A stretch of DNA of 64,000 nucleotides. It comes from Pseudofabraea citricarpa (lineage: Eukaryota > Ascomycota > Leotiomycetes > Helotiales > Dermateaceae). The stretch is from contig JAPWGK010000022.1 of NCBI GenBank assembly GCA_029641185.1, forward strand, positions 248,001-312,000. Direction: 5' to 3'. Positions 1-11,886 of this stretch are shown one piece after another. Positions within the stretch are counted from its first letter, which is position 1, and each line of letters begins with the position of its first letter. The notes beneath the pieces were generated by a model. The model searched no databases, was not told the DNA's origin, and saw only the letters and a program-made list of their open reading frames with translations. The position numbers and the translations under genes are program-made.

Positions 1-31
1 CTATCAAACTCAATAACTCTTCTAATCTCAG

Positions 32-336
32 ATAGTGGGCACACCAAGAAAGTCACGGTAAATGCCATGGTCTTCATCGCATACTGCGTGTCCAACATCA
101 TCGGGCCCCAATTTTTCCTCGCCGAACAAGCACCACTGTATCCTCTTGGCATGGGAGCCATTCTTGGTTCTTACTGCCTCTCGTTCATAACCATGGGATT
201 GTACATGTCTTTCTGTGCTTATGAGAATAGGAGACGGGATCGAGCAGATGCTACTGGAGGAGAGAAAGTCCATATCGATACAGATTTCAAGGATTTGACC
301 GATCGGCAAAATATCCATTTTCGATATGTGTGGTGA
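32..336 (+). CDS. MFS transporter, C-terminal part (allantoate permease-like), 5' end outside window
   Basis: This is the last exon of a major facilitator carrier that starts left of the window. An intron acceptor (tctaatctcag) ends at base 31 and the frame then runs to TGA at 334-336. The peptide starts SGHTKKVTVNAMVFIAYCVSN and continues IIGPQFF, the pattern of transmembrane helix 10-11 in the fungal anion:cation symporter/DAL5-allantoate permease branch. One further hydrophobic segment (GAILGSYCLSFITMGLYMSF) is followed by a charged cytoplasmic tail. Carriers of this branch move organic anions, vitamins, ureides or dipeptides across the plasma membrane; the substrate cannot be told from this fragment. 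The upstream exon boundary is inferred from splice consensus. Confidence 0.75.
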
Positions 337-1009
337 TCTGGGGCAAGGAATTCTATATATCTATATTCGGGGTAAAGAGAGTCGCCGAAGAGAATGTGTA
401 GCATATCTTAATCTGCTAAGACACAAAGTACGCAATTCATGTTGAAAGCAAGGTACTCGAGTTTCTGCAATTCCACCTTCAAAAGCTGAGTGATACTTTT
501 CCCTCTCGGCTTAACCCGGCCAAATATGCAACGGCGGATAAGCTTGCATAGTAGACAATGTCAAATAAGGCTCATTCCGTTAACCTGCAGATGCCCATGA
601 AGAGTGGGTGTTAGCGGATATGTCCTATCGAGAAACTCTCAGTGCATAACGTACGATTCCTGTTCGGCAGATGAAACCGATAGAGATCAAAGATAACTCA
701 GCCCCTGAACCAAAACATAACAAACTTCTGAAGTCGAAATTGCCATGGAAGCCACTCGTGACCAAGCCGCAAGTGTCGAGTCATGTGATGACGGTGTCCA
801 ATATGGAAATCAGGGATTCGCATCGACGTCATCGGTCACCGACCCCGGAATGTCTAGAATTCGCCAAGCTCGACTACCGACTTGTGCGATTGTATCACCT
901 CTTCTACTGTACACGTTCACAAACCATAGTTGACCAGTAGAGACATGACGGGAAATACAGTTCAATGACGAGACTCTGCAACTTTCTTTCTTTCATTCTC
1001 TAACACGCA
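337..1009. other. Intergenic region between MFS tail and MCU gene
   Basis: No convincing gene. Small open frames at 671-940 overlap in two frames and have no recognisable motif. The last ~100 bases presumably hold the MCU promoter and leader; pyrimidine-rich CTTTCTTTCTTTCATTCTC lies just before the MCU start. Confidence 0.5.
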
Positions 1010-2669
1010 ATGATGCGTCAATCTCCGCGAATATTGACGCAAGGCCTGTCCTCAGCCTCGACCTTGCTTTTCCAGAATGCTGCTCTCAAACCTACTCCTC
1101 GAAGGCCACAGTCTCTTCTAGCGGCCCTTCCTGTGATATCCACACGGCCATTCAATCTATCGTCGCCGAAATGGGAGGGAGATTCTTCTGGCAAAGCAAA
1201 GGAATTGAATGAGAAAGGCCAGGCTAAAGAGGAAGAACAGGTCAACAATCAACTAGATGATGCTATTGGGCAGGCGAAAGAATTACAGGCTAGAACACCA
1301 TGGCATAGAGAGGGAACTGACCAGCCTCCTGTGAAGAGGAACCGATCAGCTGGTGCTATGACCAAAGGTTCGCGACTTGTCTTCTTACTCGCGATTTTCC
1401 GCTTCACTTCGATAATTTGGCTAATTTGTTTACAGGGAAGCTCCTTACCACGCCGTCCAGATTACTCAAGCTCATCCTGCCTCTTACAACACTCGATAAG
1501 AATACAGATCGAAAAGACATTGAACCTCTCGCGCTGCTTGTTCATCCGCAACAACCACTTTCTTACCTCGAACGACTGATCCAGTCTGAATTACCTCCGA
1601 TCAAGAAAGAAGACGGGTCCGATAAGATTCCAAGTGTTTACTTCCGTGCCGAAGACTCTGCTCAAGATGGGATCGTGGAAGGCCGGGAGGCGGCTGAGAA
1701 GGAAGAGGCCGAGAAAGAAGACGAAGAGGAAGGGAGCGAGGAGCAAATGATAGACGGGAAAATAGTCAAGCTGGGGAAGATCAATACCAAGAAGGAAGGA
1801 GGGAAGAAAAAGGTTAGAGATGGACTACGTGGTGGCCCTGGGGAAGGTGGAGTAGAATCATACTCTGGAAAAGGACGCGAGGGTACTGCTACGGATTCAG
1901 CAGAGAAGAAATTCGTGCGGTGGTCTTCATCAACTGAGATCGGAGACTTTATTCGCGACGCAGCTCGAGGTGCCGAATTTGCAGTGGAGATTGAAGGTTC
2001 TCCGAGAGAAATTCGTGTTGGAGTACCTTCCTTCACAGACCGTACTCACTACTTGAGGGTCCGATTGAGAAAGACGTCACGGAAGCTTGCAGATTATGCC
2101 AGTCTCAAGAAAGAATGTGACACGTTGGCACACAGGAGTGCGCAACGCCTTGCTATGGGAGGATTTGGAATGATGTTGAGTTGGTGGATTGGGACTTATT
2201 ACTTGACCTTCCAAACCTCACTCGGCTGGGATTTCATGGAGCCCGTCACTGTAAGTTGCTCTTGCTCGATTCCCAACTCCTTGCTAACAACGATCAGTAT
2301 CTAGCAGGACTCTCGACCATCATGATCGGTTATCTTTGGTTTTTGTACCATAACCGAGAAGTCTCGTACCGGTCAGCCTTGAACTTAACCGTGTCACGAC
2401 GCCAGAACACATTGTATGCCTCGAAAGGATTCGACCTTGGAAAGTGGGAGTCTATGATCGAAGAAGCAAACGCGCTAAGGAAGGAGATCAAGATTATAGC
2501 CAGTGAGTATGATGTGGAATGGGACGAGAAGCAAGATGAAGCAACGGAGGAGGTACATGATGCACTGAAAGAGGGGAGGGATAAGACGAAGAAGAAAGAC
2601 GACGACGATGACGACGACGATGAGAAGCCGAAGTCAAAACCCAAGGAGAGCCCGAAGAAAGATAAATAA
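1010..2669 (+). CDS. MCU: Mitochondrial calcium uniporter pore subunit (MCU family)
   Basis: Three exons, 1010-1367, 1436-2250 and 2298-2669, join in frame to 514 residues. MCU forms the Ca2+-selective pore of the mitochondrial inner membrane. The N-terminus is basic and Ser/Arg-rich ([17 protein letters not shown]), as expected for a matrix-targeting sequence. Residues ~190-260 are a Glu/Lys-rich low-complexity stretch. The hydrophobic helix [15 protein letters not shown] is followed by WDFMEP at about 384-389, the WDxxEP selectivity-filter signature, and then the second membrane helix ([16 protein letters not shown]). The C-terminus is a coiled-coil-like segment ending in a run of Asp and Lys. 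Intron 2 has a clear gctaac branch site. Two adjacent ATGs (1010, 1013) are possible starts. Confidence 0.93.
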
Positions 2670-2853
2670 GATTACCTCTGCCAATAATTCAGCCCAAGTG
2701 TGCTGATGTATTTATATACCGAGTGCTTTATTTCCATAGCGCAGAATACCCAAGATCAATGCAATGCAGTCTTGTCAGCAATTCTTCCCATCTTGAGACC
2801 TTCCTCTTTACAATCCAGCAACGCAACCATGCAACTCCTGCTCAGATTGGGAT

Positions 2854-4182
2854 TCAGCCGTTGACAACAGGCGTGTTTTCCAATATCCGCCTCCTGTTCT
2901 CTGTAGCATCGTCCTCGTCAAATTCAACACCACAGCAAACATAGCACAAGAACATGGCGCTTCCTAACCAACATCTATCGATTCTTTCGCCCGCAGTCTC
3001 GAATTTGCACTTCCAACATTTTATTGGCGGTTGCGGGGCGACCAGCGCACCACTCATCAGCCGGTCTGTCGAAGCGGAAGGCGTATTCCCATTGACAGTC
3101 ATAGCGCTACGTCGTGAAGGCGACGAAGTCTGCGAAGACGACACGGCTTGAGCCTCATGATTATTGAGCGCTCGAAGCTGTGCAAGTCTTCCCTTGCGAT
3201 GAGGGCACTGCCTGAATCTGTTGGCCGAATTCCGCATAGACATTCGCCTGTGCTCAGGAGCCGTATGGAAAGACAATAGTTCAGAAGAATCCCCTGCCGT
3301 CGGAGTCGACCGCAGATTGTGACCTGGTCTACGTAGTCCCGTGGGAGGAGGGAGGCCTATGGGCTGTTGAGGCTTGACCATCGTCGCCACTGTGAATGGG
3401 TGGGCATCGATATTGCTATACACACTTCTGGGCGGTCGAAATCGAGGGACTCTGCGTCCTGCTGGTACTTGATGTGTAGAGTCTGCCGGCCCGGGCTGCA
3501 CAGTCGCGACACCGAAGAATCGCTGGAACCGACTCCCGAGTCGGAGTCGCCCGTCGGATACCTGTCTGGACCGGATGACTTGTGCGGCGGTCCATGAAGG
3601 CATCCCCGGTGGCGTGCCTGGTCTCTCGGGCGGTGCCTGCAGAGGGATCCTCGGCTGAGCGTAGATTTCCGTCGCATCGTCAGAAGAGAGAGCTTTCCTC
3701 GCAGAAGGGTACGAGCGGTTTATCAAGACCAGATCATCGACACTGAATGATTGCTTCCTCCGCAACTTCGCCGCGTCCCGTTCTTGTTGCTGCTGCACGC
3801 TTATGAAGCTCGAGAGGTCATCTGCAGAGCGCGTGCGTGCCAACGTGCTCATAGTCATATTGCTCTTCTTCTCGATGATGGTCTCAAGGGCCGTGCCGCG
3901 GCCATATTGAAACAATGATCTTTCTCTAACTGGACGAGGCGCTTTCCGATTCTCATTCTCTTCCTTCCGCTCCGTCTCCTCGCTCGTCGCGGGCGAGATG
4001 TGATATGCTTCGAAGATGGAACTATGCGGGCTAGGTGATAGCTCGGAGGAGTCTGCTATGCGTCTCTTGTGGAAGGTGGATTTGCGGCGTAACGGGATGA
4101 CGGGTGGCTGTTGCATGTTGTTCTTGGGTATTAATGGCGGGCGGGCTAGAGCTGGAGATGCTTGCTGATTTATGATCTTCAT
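2854..4182 (-). CDS. Conserved-looking disordered protein with C-terminal Cys cluster, function unknown
   Basis: A single uninterrupted frame of 442 residues from a true ATG. The first ~370 residues are rich in Ser, Pro and Arg and look intrinsically disordered, with short basic Ser patches such as RRKSTF and RRKQSFSVDDL that could be phosphorylation sites. A more ordered motif is TPPGMPSWTAAQVIRSRQ. The last ~60 residues hold CWKCK, then CW, then CYVCC, which could form a zinc site, followed by FDEDDATENRRR. I do not recognise the family. It is convergent with MCU, with 184 bp between the stops. Coding likelihood rests on length and the ordered Cys-containing end; low complexity leaves some doubt. 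Confidence 0.7.
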   Translation of the reverse strand: MKIINQQASPALARPPLIPKNNMQQPPVIPLRRKSTFHKRRIADSSELSPSPHSSIFEAYHISPATSEETERKEENENRKAPRPVRERSLFQYGRGTALETIIEKKSNMTMSTLARTRSADDLSSFISVQQQQERDAAKLRRKQSFSVDDLVLINRSYPSARKALSSDDATEIYAQPRIPLQAPPERPGTPPGMPSWTAAQVIRSRQVSDGRLRLGSRFQRFFGVATVQPGPADSTHQVPAGRRVPRFRPPRSVYSNIDAHPFTVATMVKPQQPIGLPPPTGLRRPGHNLRSTPTAGDSSELLSFHTAPEHRRMSMRNSANRFRQCPHRKGRLAQLRALNNHEAQAVSSSQTSSPSRRSAMTVNGNTPSASTDRLMSGALVAPQPPIKCWKCKFETAGERIDRCWLGSAMFLCYVCCGVEFDEDDATENRRRILENTPVVNG

Positions 4183-7093
4183 CTTTGGGGGCGGGGTGAT
4201 GGATGGTGAGTAAGTGTAACGAAAACTCAGGGATTAAGCTATGCATATTTTGGAATCCAGTAGGAAAACACTGCGGCGTTTAGGTTCCTTTTCCCCTGGC
4301 GCCTTGTCGAGGGCAAGGTAGGCGCGCTTTTGTTTTGTTGATGAGAAGGAAGGCACCGCTCGTCAACATCACAACATTGCTTTCCAGCAAGAGTTGTGTC
4401 CAGCCAAGACCTGCAACGTCTGCCAAATTAACGGAGAAAACATAAATTTGAATTATGCTTCTTATTAGGATCGAAGCCCGAGGTTCGGATTCCTAAGCGA
4501 GCATTTTGCCATTTCTGACATCTGTGACCTGGAACACAGTTAACGATATTTCAGCTGTCTCTACAGCACCTTCTTTGCTTCTTACAGCCCAAAAGATAAG
4601 ACCGAATGCCTGATTGAATCCTAGAATTGGGCTGTACCCAGCGACCTGGTTGACAGCTGCATAATACTGTTTTATGCGCCGGAAGATGATCTAATACGCA
4701 CGCTCGCTACGTCATGCAATATGATATTATACACTTCTATCATCTGGGAACACTTCCCGCCGCAGCCGATTTTCTCCCAGTTGTGTCACTCATTTAAAAG
4801 CTGAGTATGTAACTAGAACTTCATCCTGTGCCTGCTGATCCTGTTGGGTCTGTACATAATCATATTTACGCCTCACTCAGGTGCTCTGTCGCCATCTCAA
4901 ATAGTACCCAAATCTAACTGTTCCTGTTCTACCGATGTTAAGCGCTCGGCAAGCCAGGTAGTAGACGTCGCATCCCAGACGCCTTCTTGAAAATGCGTCG
5001 ACACAGAAATAAGGTTCTGCAGAAGTGCCAGCGCACGACGAGTACGGCATTCAGCGGCTGTGTACGGGAGAAATTGGATCAAGCCCATCTCAAGAGAGAA
5101 CTTGAACAACAGATGGCCATTGGTGCAAGGTAGTAGTTTGCACCATACTTTTTCATTATCAACAAGTCATAGGATCACAGAGTCACTAAGGAACACCACT
5201 CAGTGTCACACTCGGTTCATCACACCACCTTTAAATTGCTGAATGTCTGCTCGCAGCGGACACCTGATCGCTGGTAGGCTGGTAGATATATTGAAGTCGG
5301 TAAGGAGATTCGTTGTATACTACTAGTATCGAATTTATTCTTCGTTTCACTGATGACTACCAACTTTCTCCCTCACGTATCAAAATCAATTAAGATCTAC
5401 ATGCCTTGGCATTCTCAGCACATCCTTCCGTTCCAAGCTTCTACAAACCCATCCCGAATCCAATCCTCTCAAACTCATAGCAGTCACCTCGCCAATTCCA
5501 TCGACCGAGAAATCCATATCATCCAAACCAATGCCACCATATTCAAACCCATCCACGACCATCCATGCGAGAGAGCTAAGTAAGACGAGACGATCCTTCC
5601 GAGCCTGACGCTGACCCTAATGTATTTGGATCGCAAACACGCATTCCTGAAACCAAGGACAGGTGTATCAACCGGATAATATGCATGGTATGAAATTTTT
5701 TGCTAGTATTGAAGTTGATTTAGTGAAACGCTCAGGGAGAAATCGACAGAATAGCGTGAGCGAGAAAAGAAAATAAAGAGTTTCAAGAGAGCCGTCTGGA
5801 ATTCGAGAGAGTGCCCTATACTGACCGACACATATCAAGCAGACCAAATGGGAGCGCGATCAATCGACGCCCTGTATGTGTGTACCTCATTTGTTCCAGC
5901 AGGCGACCGTATAAACATCACGAAAGAACCCCCCGAGACTAGAAACCGGGCCGTCCAATTTCGTCCCGATTTTCCATGGTTCCCGCTCAAGTTTCGCATT
6001 CTCCGCACTCAAATTCCTCAATCCGGTCGAGAGGGCCATGTGTTGCAAGCACCCAGGACCACGAGTTTCAGGTCCAGATTACCGACGGACAGGCTGAATC
6101 ATCAAGGCCTCTCGTGCGGTTCCGCTGGTAGTATGGTGCATCTTAACAAACTGATCTTTTATCTCGTCTAGAAAGTCAACAACAACAACATGTATAACGA
6201 ACGGGCTGGCTCGCGGGGGAGGGGTGAGAAGAGAAGGGGAAAGAAGGAAAGAAAAAAAAGCGGCATCGTTTAGGCTCGAGGGCTTGAGATTTCCGCAATC
6301 CATGTGCGGGAGCAAAAAAAAAAGCAGTAGAGAGGTAGGTAGTTAACGCTTCCGCTTCCTATCGCGAGCAGTCAGTCACTGGGTTATTGTACTACCCACC
6401 TCCTCACCTAGCCCAGTACCTAGCTTTCAACTTTAACTAAGCGACCCGACCCAACCCGACCCGACTCGCTAAATACCGAGTGGTTTTTGAAGAGAGGTAG
6501 AAGCCTATGCACCCGTTGTTTTCTTGGATAGATGGTTGAGGTTGATTCTCAAAACCAACCGCAAGTGACCATGGCCAGAGTTCCATCAGGGAGCGGGGAG
6601 AAAAGAAAAGAGTGCGTGGTATACCAACGGAGAAAAGAATGAAAAGAAAGACGAAAAGAAGACGCGGGATACATCACTTCGGTTCTCTTTTAGATTTCAC
6701 GACCCTAGTGCGGTCAGTCCTCGTCAAGAGGGCGTGGTTCTGTGACTAGATGTGGCAGGCGCCGGATAGGCTGCTGTTGGAGAAATCTAGAGAGCAAAGG
6801 ATTTGAAGGATCCTGCTGCGAGCTGCTTTGTCGTTCATGCATATTTCATCACCTCTTAAAAAGAAGAGTCTCAGTCTCAGTCTCAAGCCAAGAGAAGAAA
6901 GTCCGATTCAATTGAATAAAACTACCCTCTCACAGCAAGAATAAGAAAACGCCGTCCATCTACGCCAGAACGCAATGCAAGACAGAGAGAAAGCTAAGCT
7001 GCAAAAGCAAAGCAAAGCCAAGCCCAAAGAAAAGCCCCCTCCTCCTACTTTCCCCCTTCTCCTACTTCCCCCCTTCGCTCAATCTCAACCAAC
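4183..7093. other. Gene-free region, 2.9 kb
   Basis: No frame longer than about 110 codons and none with recognisable motifs. The part from 6200 to 7080 is purine-rich (repeated GAAAAGAAAAG and GAAAGAAAG) with short A runs, and CCCGACCCAACCCGACCCGAC occurs near 6450. I see no tRNA-like fold or transposon ends. Confidence 0.5.
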
Positions 7094-7633
7094 TCACGCA
7101 TCCGCGATGTTCTTAGGCTTCTCCGTCTTCGCACAACCCCACCACGTCTTCTTGAGGCACTTAACCTGGCCCTGCACGGCGTCATTCTGGCCATTACCCC
7201 AGCCGTAGTGCTCGGGGATCTTGCAGCTGGGGTCATACTTGCCATAGACCTTGCAGAAGCAGCGGAAGCGCCACTCGACCCAGTGCGTCTCGTTGAAGTA
7301 CCTGCGGCCGGGCCAGCCCGGGCACGGCGCCGTGCCGCCCGGTCGCACCGACCAGTCGGGGAAGTCTCTGCGCGGCTCGAGGACCTTCGTCTTGTTGTCG
7401 CTGTTGCCGTCGCTCTGGGCCTGCGGAGCCGAGTTCGCGAGGTAGACTGGTCGCCCCGAGTGTGCGTTCGCCTCCTCCGTGCTCATCTCGTGTGGGTAGG
7501 CTATCATCCCCATCCCTATGCCCCTCGTTGTGGTGTTGCTGATGCGGTGTGGAACGCCTGGGCGGATGATGTATGCTGCGCTCGCGAGCGAGGAGACGCA
7601 CGTTAGGAGATACGAGATGCTGAAAGCGCGCAT
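7094..7633 (-). CDS. Small secreted cysteine-containing protein (candidate effector)
   Basis: Intronless, 179 residues. The ATG at 7633 was chosen because it starts a good signal peptide (MRAFSISYLLTCVSSLASAAY); an open frame continues upstream but has no other sensible start. The mature part contains six cysteines, in PCPGW, FRCFC, PSC, VKC and GC contexts, probably three disulphides, all in the C-terminal ~85 residues, together with many Trp residues. One NxT glycosylation site (FNETHW) is visible. No catalytic motif is recognised. Small size, secretion signal and paired cysteines fit the loose class of fungal small secreted proteins, which includes effectors. A TATA-like element lies ~115 bp upstream. 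Confidence 0.8.
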   Translation of the reverse strand: MRAFSISYLLTCVSSLASAAYIIRPGVPHRISNTTTRGIGMGMIAYPHEMSTEEANAHSGRPVYLANSAPQAQSDGNSDNKTKVLEPRRDFPDWSVRPGGTAPCPGWPGRRYFNETHWVEWRFRCFCKVYGKYDPSCKIPEHYGWGNGQNDAVQGQVKCLKKTWWGCAKTEKPKNIADA

Positions 7634-7749
7634 TTTGAATGAAAAGATGTTTGGAGTGTGTGGTAAGTTTGTGAGTGGGATGTATCGATGAGAGTTCTGT
7701 TGTGTGAAGGTGAAGAAGGAAAGAAGGGGAGCAGAGATCGAAGTGTGGT

Positions 7750-7757
7750 TTTTATAT
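7750..7757 (-). promoter_or_regulatory. TATA-like box of the small secreted protein gene
   Basis: On the minus strand the sequence reads TATAAAAA, about 117 bases upstream of the ATG at 7633, a usual distance for a fungal TATA element. Confidence 0.5.
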
Positions 7758-10700
7758 TGAGGAAGGGACGGTGGGAAGACCAGTTCAGATGGTGTACCGT
7801 CATTTTGATATGACTTGTATGCCGGAACCACTTCGCTACCAGATCTTGAAAAGCGTTGGTTGAGGTACTGTCGTTCGGTCTGTACTCTAAAAAGTCTCTA
7901 GCCAAGACTAAGAAGAGCTTTACCCCAGAGCCAGCACATCTATAAGGCTGATGTGAGGCTAGAACGCGCTTGTTGCGGGAAAAGCAGGTCCGTTACCGTG
8001 GTTTGAGTATCTAGAATTCTACTAGGCTAGTGATCTGATTTCTTCGTACCAAAGGATCACTTGATCCAGGTAGATCATGAGAGAAAACGTGTCCACTGTA
8101 GAATATTCTGGGTTTTCTGCTGCTCCTCGAAAGAAGTCATCCTCTCGAGTCTATGAGAGTAACTCAGAATACTAGAAAAACAGACAAGTACACTTTACAC
8201 GAGCGCTCTGTCAAATTGGCCCGTAAGACTTGAACGACTATTGTTCTAGCCCAAGTAGGCATTGCATTCACCATGTCTCAACGAGAGGAATGAATAAGTG
8301 AACCCCCCTGAGATACGCAGAGGAGAAGAGGATAGGAATAGCAAAGGAGAAAGGAAAAAATAAAAATAAAACCAAAAATAAAAAGAGAGAAAAACACTTA
8401 CAGCTTATTATCACCAGCAACATACAACACCACCACCACCACGACAACTCCAAAGTCATTCCATCTCCCAACCCAAGACGAGCCCAGCCCCCGCCCAGAG
8501 AAAGCCGAGTCCCAAGAAGCCAAGCGGTCGACTCGGCATCAAGTACAGACCAGAGACAAGCAGCACCCCTCGAGAGGCGAGGAAAAAAGAAGGGTCACCA
8601 GAGAGGAAAGCAGAGGGCGAGGCCGAAAATAAATATGATGGCACAGGAATAAGCCACGAATGCGTCAGAGCGGAGCCAGAGGAGCCAGAGGGACCAGAGG
8701 GAAGATTCTGTTGCTCATCGCGAAAAAGTGGGGTCTCGTCCATCACAGCATAATTCGACGACGGCCGAGTGAGAAGCATGAGGAAGGACGACGAGGCGAG
8801 CCCCGGACGGACAACTGGGACACTGGGACACTGTGGGGTTCTTGGCTTTGGGGATTTGGGGGACTTGGGGGACTTTCTGGGGCAGCGCAGGCCAATCGCA
8901 GCCTGGAGCTGGAGCCCTCCTCTGACCGTTTCCACCGCAAGCCAAAGAAGCTTTGAAGGAGGACGGCGAGCGGAGATGGAGATGAGGAAGAGGGAGAAGC
9001 AAAGACCCGTGGCCGTGCAGACATGTACGTACAATAGAGAGACTTTCTCTTGACTTTCCCGGTTCCGGAGGTTGGAATGAGGATGATTCGGAAGCACATC
9101 AGATCAAGCCAGATCGTTGCGCTTCGGCTCATGTCGCGAGCGAGCGAGGGAGGGAGGGAAGATAGCTCGCTCGCTCTATTACCTGATGATATATGTCCCG
9201 CGAGACCAAAGATGGACCATGACATCTGCATGGCCCTCATCTCCTGACGGTTCAACACAATTCGAACAAGTCACTTTCTTGTTGAATGACGGCGTAACCA
9301 GGGCCGAAGAGACTTTCCCATCATCTCCAGCGACAGGAACCGAAATAGCGCGCGTGGCGTCCTCTCAAGCTTCACATGTTAAGCAGCGGGTTTCATGACG
9401 ATAGGTCTGTTGGTGAAGCCAAGACCCCGCTTTCCTGCACCCCATTCCCCTTCTTGCTTCCCCGGCCTCGATTGAAACTCTGCTGCCATCTGAGTTCGTT
9501 TGATGCTGTGAAGGGAGCTTCCTGGCACTTTCTAGACGGGCCGTGGGCTTCTTAGCGAGCACTGCTCATCGCTGAAGCCTCCCCAGCCAGCTCAATAGCC
9601 TCAAGCCCGAGTCCAAGTGCCAACCTTGAGAGATGGGAAATTGAGAATTGCCACCCGTCAGACACAATCCGATGGGGCCTTCGAGGGAACGAACGGCGAG
9701 CCACCTCATCTACCATCTATCATGCAGCCTCCCCCTACCTGACAATAGCCCAATTGAGTTTGACTAGAGCAGCAATAATAGAGTTGTTAATGGAACCCTC
9801 ACCCGGAGCGGAGACGCGTGCCGCTTTTCTTCCTCCTTTGCTGGGATTTTGACAAGGCGCTTCGCTTCGGCTGTTGGTGTGCTATGTGCTGTGCTGTGCT
9901 GTGCTGCTCTCATGCTCTATGATCATGATAGGGTGTGCTGACGGCGTACCTAGATATGCGAAGCGACCGACAGGCAGAGCTCCCCGATATGTGGATAGGG
10001 GGCCGCAGTGCGAGGTGCTTCAGCGTCAGAGCATAGTGTCGCATCGCATATATTATCGTCGTCGTGAGGACTTGCACATGATAGCTTGGCGTCACACAAC
10101 ATGCCCAGTGCCCAGTGCCCACCCGGGATGACATGATGCAAGATGGGGGGGAGGGGAGGTCTGGAAGGGGTTCTCTGCAGGCGGCTGGGAAATAATACAT
10201 GCAGCACCGCCGTTGTGCAAAGTAAATATAGAGAGCATAGATGAATCACCCAACGGGGGCCGGTTGTTGCACACTGCCGAATGGTGAGGTGAAGTGTAAT
10301 ATTGCACGATGGCTCGGATGGCAATATCGGGCAAAGGCTGGCTGGCTGTGGGCAGACAAAGTAGGGAGTTGCTCGCTACTGTAGCTGTAGCTGTAGCTAG
10401 AACGAGAACTAGAACTAGAATTACCTGGATACGCCATGATAAGGCGAAAGCTAGGGGCGAGACCCCTGAAGTTGATCACCCAGCGCTTCCGGACGCTGGT
10501 CCGTGTCTGGTCAAGATCGATGATAAAAAAAATAAAAAAAATAAAAATCATCCCTCAGATTGGTAGATTGCGATGGGAAATGCTCGATCTGTCAGAATCA
10601 TATCATAAACCGTGCACCAGGTTCAAGATGCTGGCAGTTCTTCGCTTCGTACAGTAAGCACGCATATGTGATATGTGAAGCTGCTGCTGCTGCTTCCGGT

Positions 10701-11886
10701 GGCATCCACCCTCTATCGCCGTCTTAGGAACACCACAGCGACCACAGGCAATGAAACGGGCCTTCCCCTGCTACTGTATGCTGATAAGAGACGGCGGCAG
10801 ATACGAGAGATAGCGCGCCATTTATTCTTTGATTCATATTCTCGACCTCATCATCGCCGGGAATGCAGGACAGGAACGAGGAATTTAATCATAATAAGAC
10901 TCCCAAATGAGCTGCTTCGGTGGAATGTATCGCATCTCATAAAGACCTTTGTATACTACTGGAGCAAAGTTAGAATCAGAAGCAAAAGAGGTATCGGGTA
11001 TCATTGATGGATGACGGAGCCACTTTCACATGCCAAAAGCACAACAACATGACATCGCTGCCTTCCACCTTTCACGCAAGACCCACCCGGCGACCCTTGC
11101 AGTGGCTTGACGTGTCGCTGCACAGTCCACAGAGCACACCTTCCATCTTCCACCCCCAAACCACGACACACACACACACACACTATCATCACCACCACCA
11201 CTACCAACACCACCACCACCACCACACCAGCAAACAACAACTGCATCGAGTCCACCCACCACGCTGTACACGCTATAATGCCCGCTACCCTACAACGCCC
11301 GCTGCATCTCATGTTACTGCTGCAGCCCCCTCTCCCCCCTGACCAGCCCTGTGATTCGGCCATGGCCCTCGTCATCCCAGAGGAACCCAGAGGACGGCCG
11401 GCGGAAGCGTGCGATGGTGTGTTAAATCAAGGAACAAGATGTGTCGAGCACATGCAAAATGCATCGTTGCGACACTTCCTTCTTCTTTCCCAAGCTGTGG
11501 CGCAGAGCTTGATCCTGGTCCAATAGTTGGCGAGTTGCCTCTTACCCAAGCTCCCCTCACTTCCCTCACTTCCCTTAAACCCTAACCACCTCCTACTTTC
11601 TGCTTCTTGCTCCTTCTTCCCAACTTTCTCTCCGTGCTACCACCATCTTTCTTCAACACATAAGACAGGCCCGACACCACCACCACCACCATCCAGAAAC
11701 AAGTCTTGCATCTTGCATCGAATCCCCTCTCAACCCAAGAAGTAAGTAAGACATAACATCCCACGTCAGCCTCATCCTATGCAAGGCACCACGGCGACAA
11801 ACTGGCTCCCGGCTGACCCTCCCTAGAAAAGCTTTATGCCCCATTTGCAAAACACCGAGACGCCCATCACCACCACGACCAACACA
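7758..11886. other. Long non-coding region upstream of CAP20 homolog
   Basis: About 4.1 kb without a convincing gene. Several overlapping minus-strand frames at 8456-9258 are Pro/Ser-rich low-complexity translations, open in all three frames, and look non-coding. Simple sequence is common: AAATAAAAA tracts at 8350-8395, GTGCT repeats at 9883-9905, TGTAGC and GAACTA repeats at 10378-10420, and CA/CAC tracts at 11166-11229. The stretch 11530-11700 is pyrimidine-rich and probably belongs to the leader or promoter of the downstream gene. A long 5' leader or a non-coding RNA could be present, but nothing in the sequence proves it. Confidence 0.5.
11166..11229. repeat. CA dinucleotide and CAC trinucleotide microsatellite
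   Basis: A CA run is followed directly by imperfect CAC/CCA triplets. It is the source of the His/Thr-rich chance frames in this area. Confidence 0.9.

Noticed and set aside
4470..4500. GGTTCGGATTCCT resembling a tRNA B box
   Set aside because: No matching A box, acceptor stem or anticodon arm can be built upstream.
7208..7606. 132- and 122-codon frames opposite or within the small secreted protein gene
   Set aside because: Shadow frames; only the frame from 7633 has a signal peptide and sensible composition.
8456..9258. Overlapping minus-strand frames of 95-213 codons
   Set aside because: All three minus frames are open and Pro/Ser-rich low complexity, with no motif or splice logic; typical of GC-skewed non-coding DNA.
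11570..11590. TTAAACCCTAACC resembling telomeric repeat
   Set aside because: Only a single copy inside a pyrimidine-rich leader; not a telomere or interstitial array.
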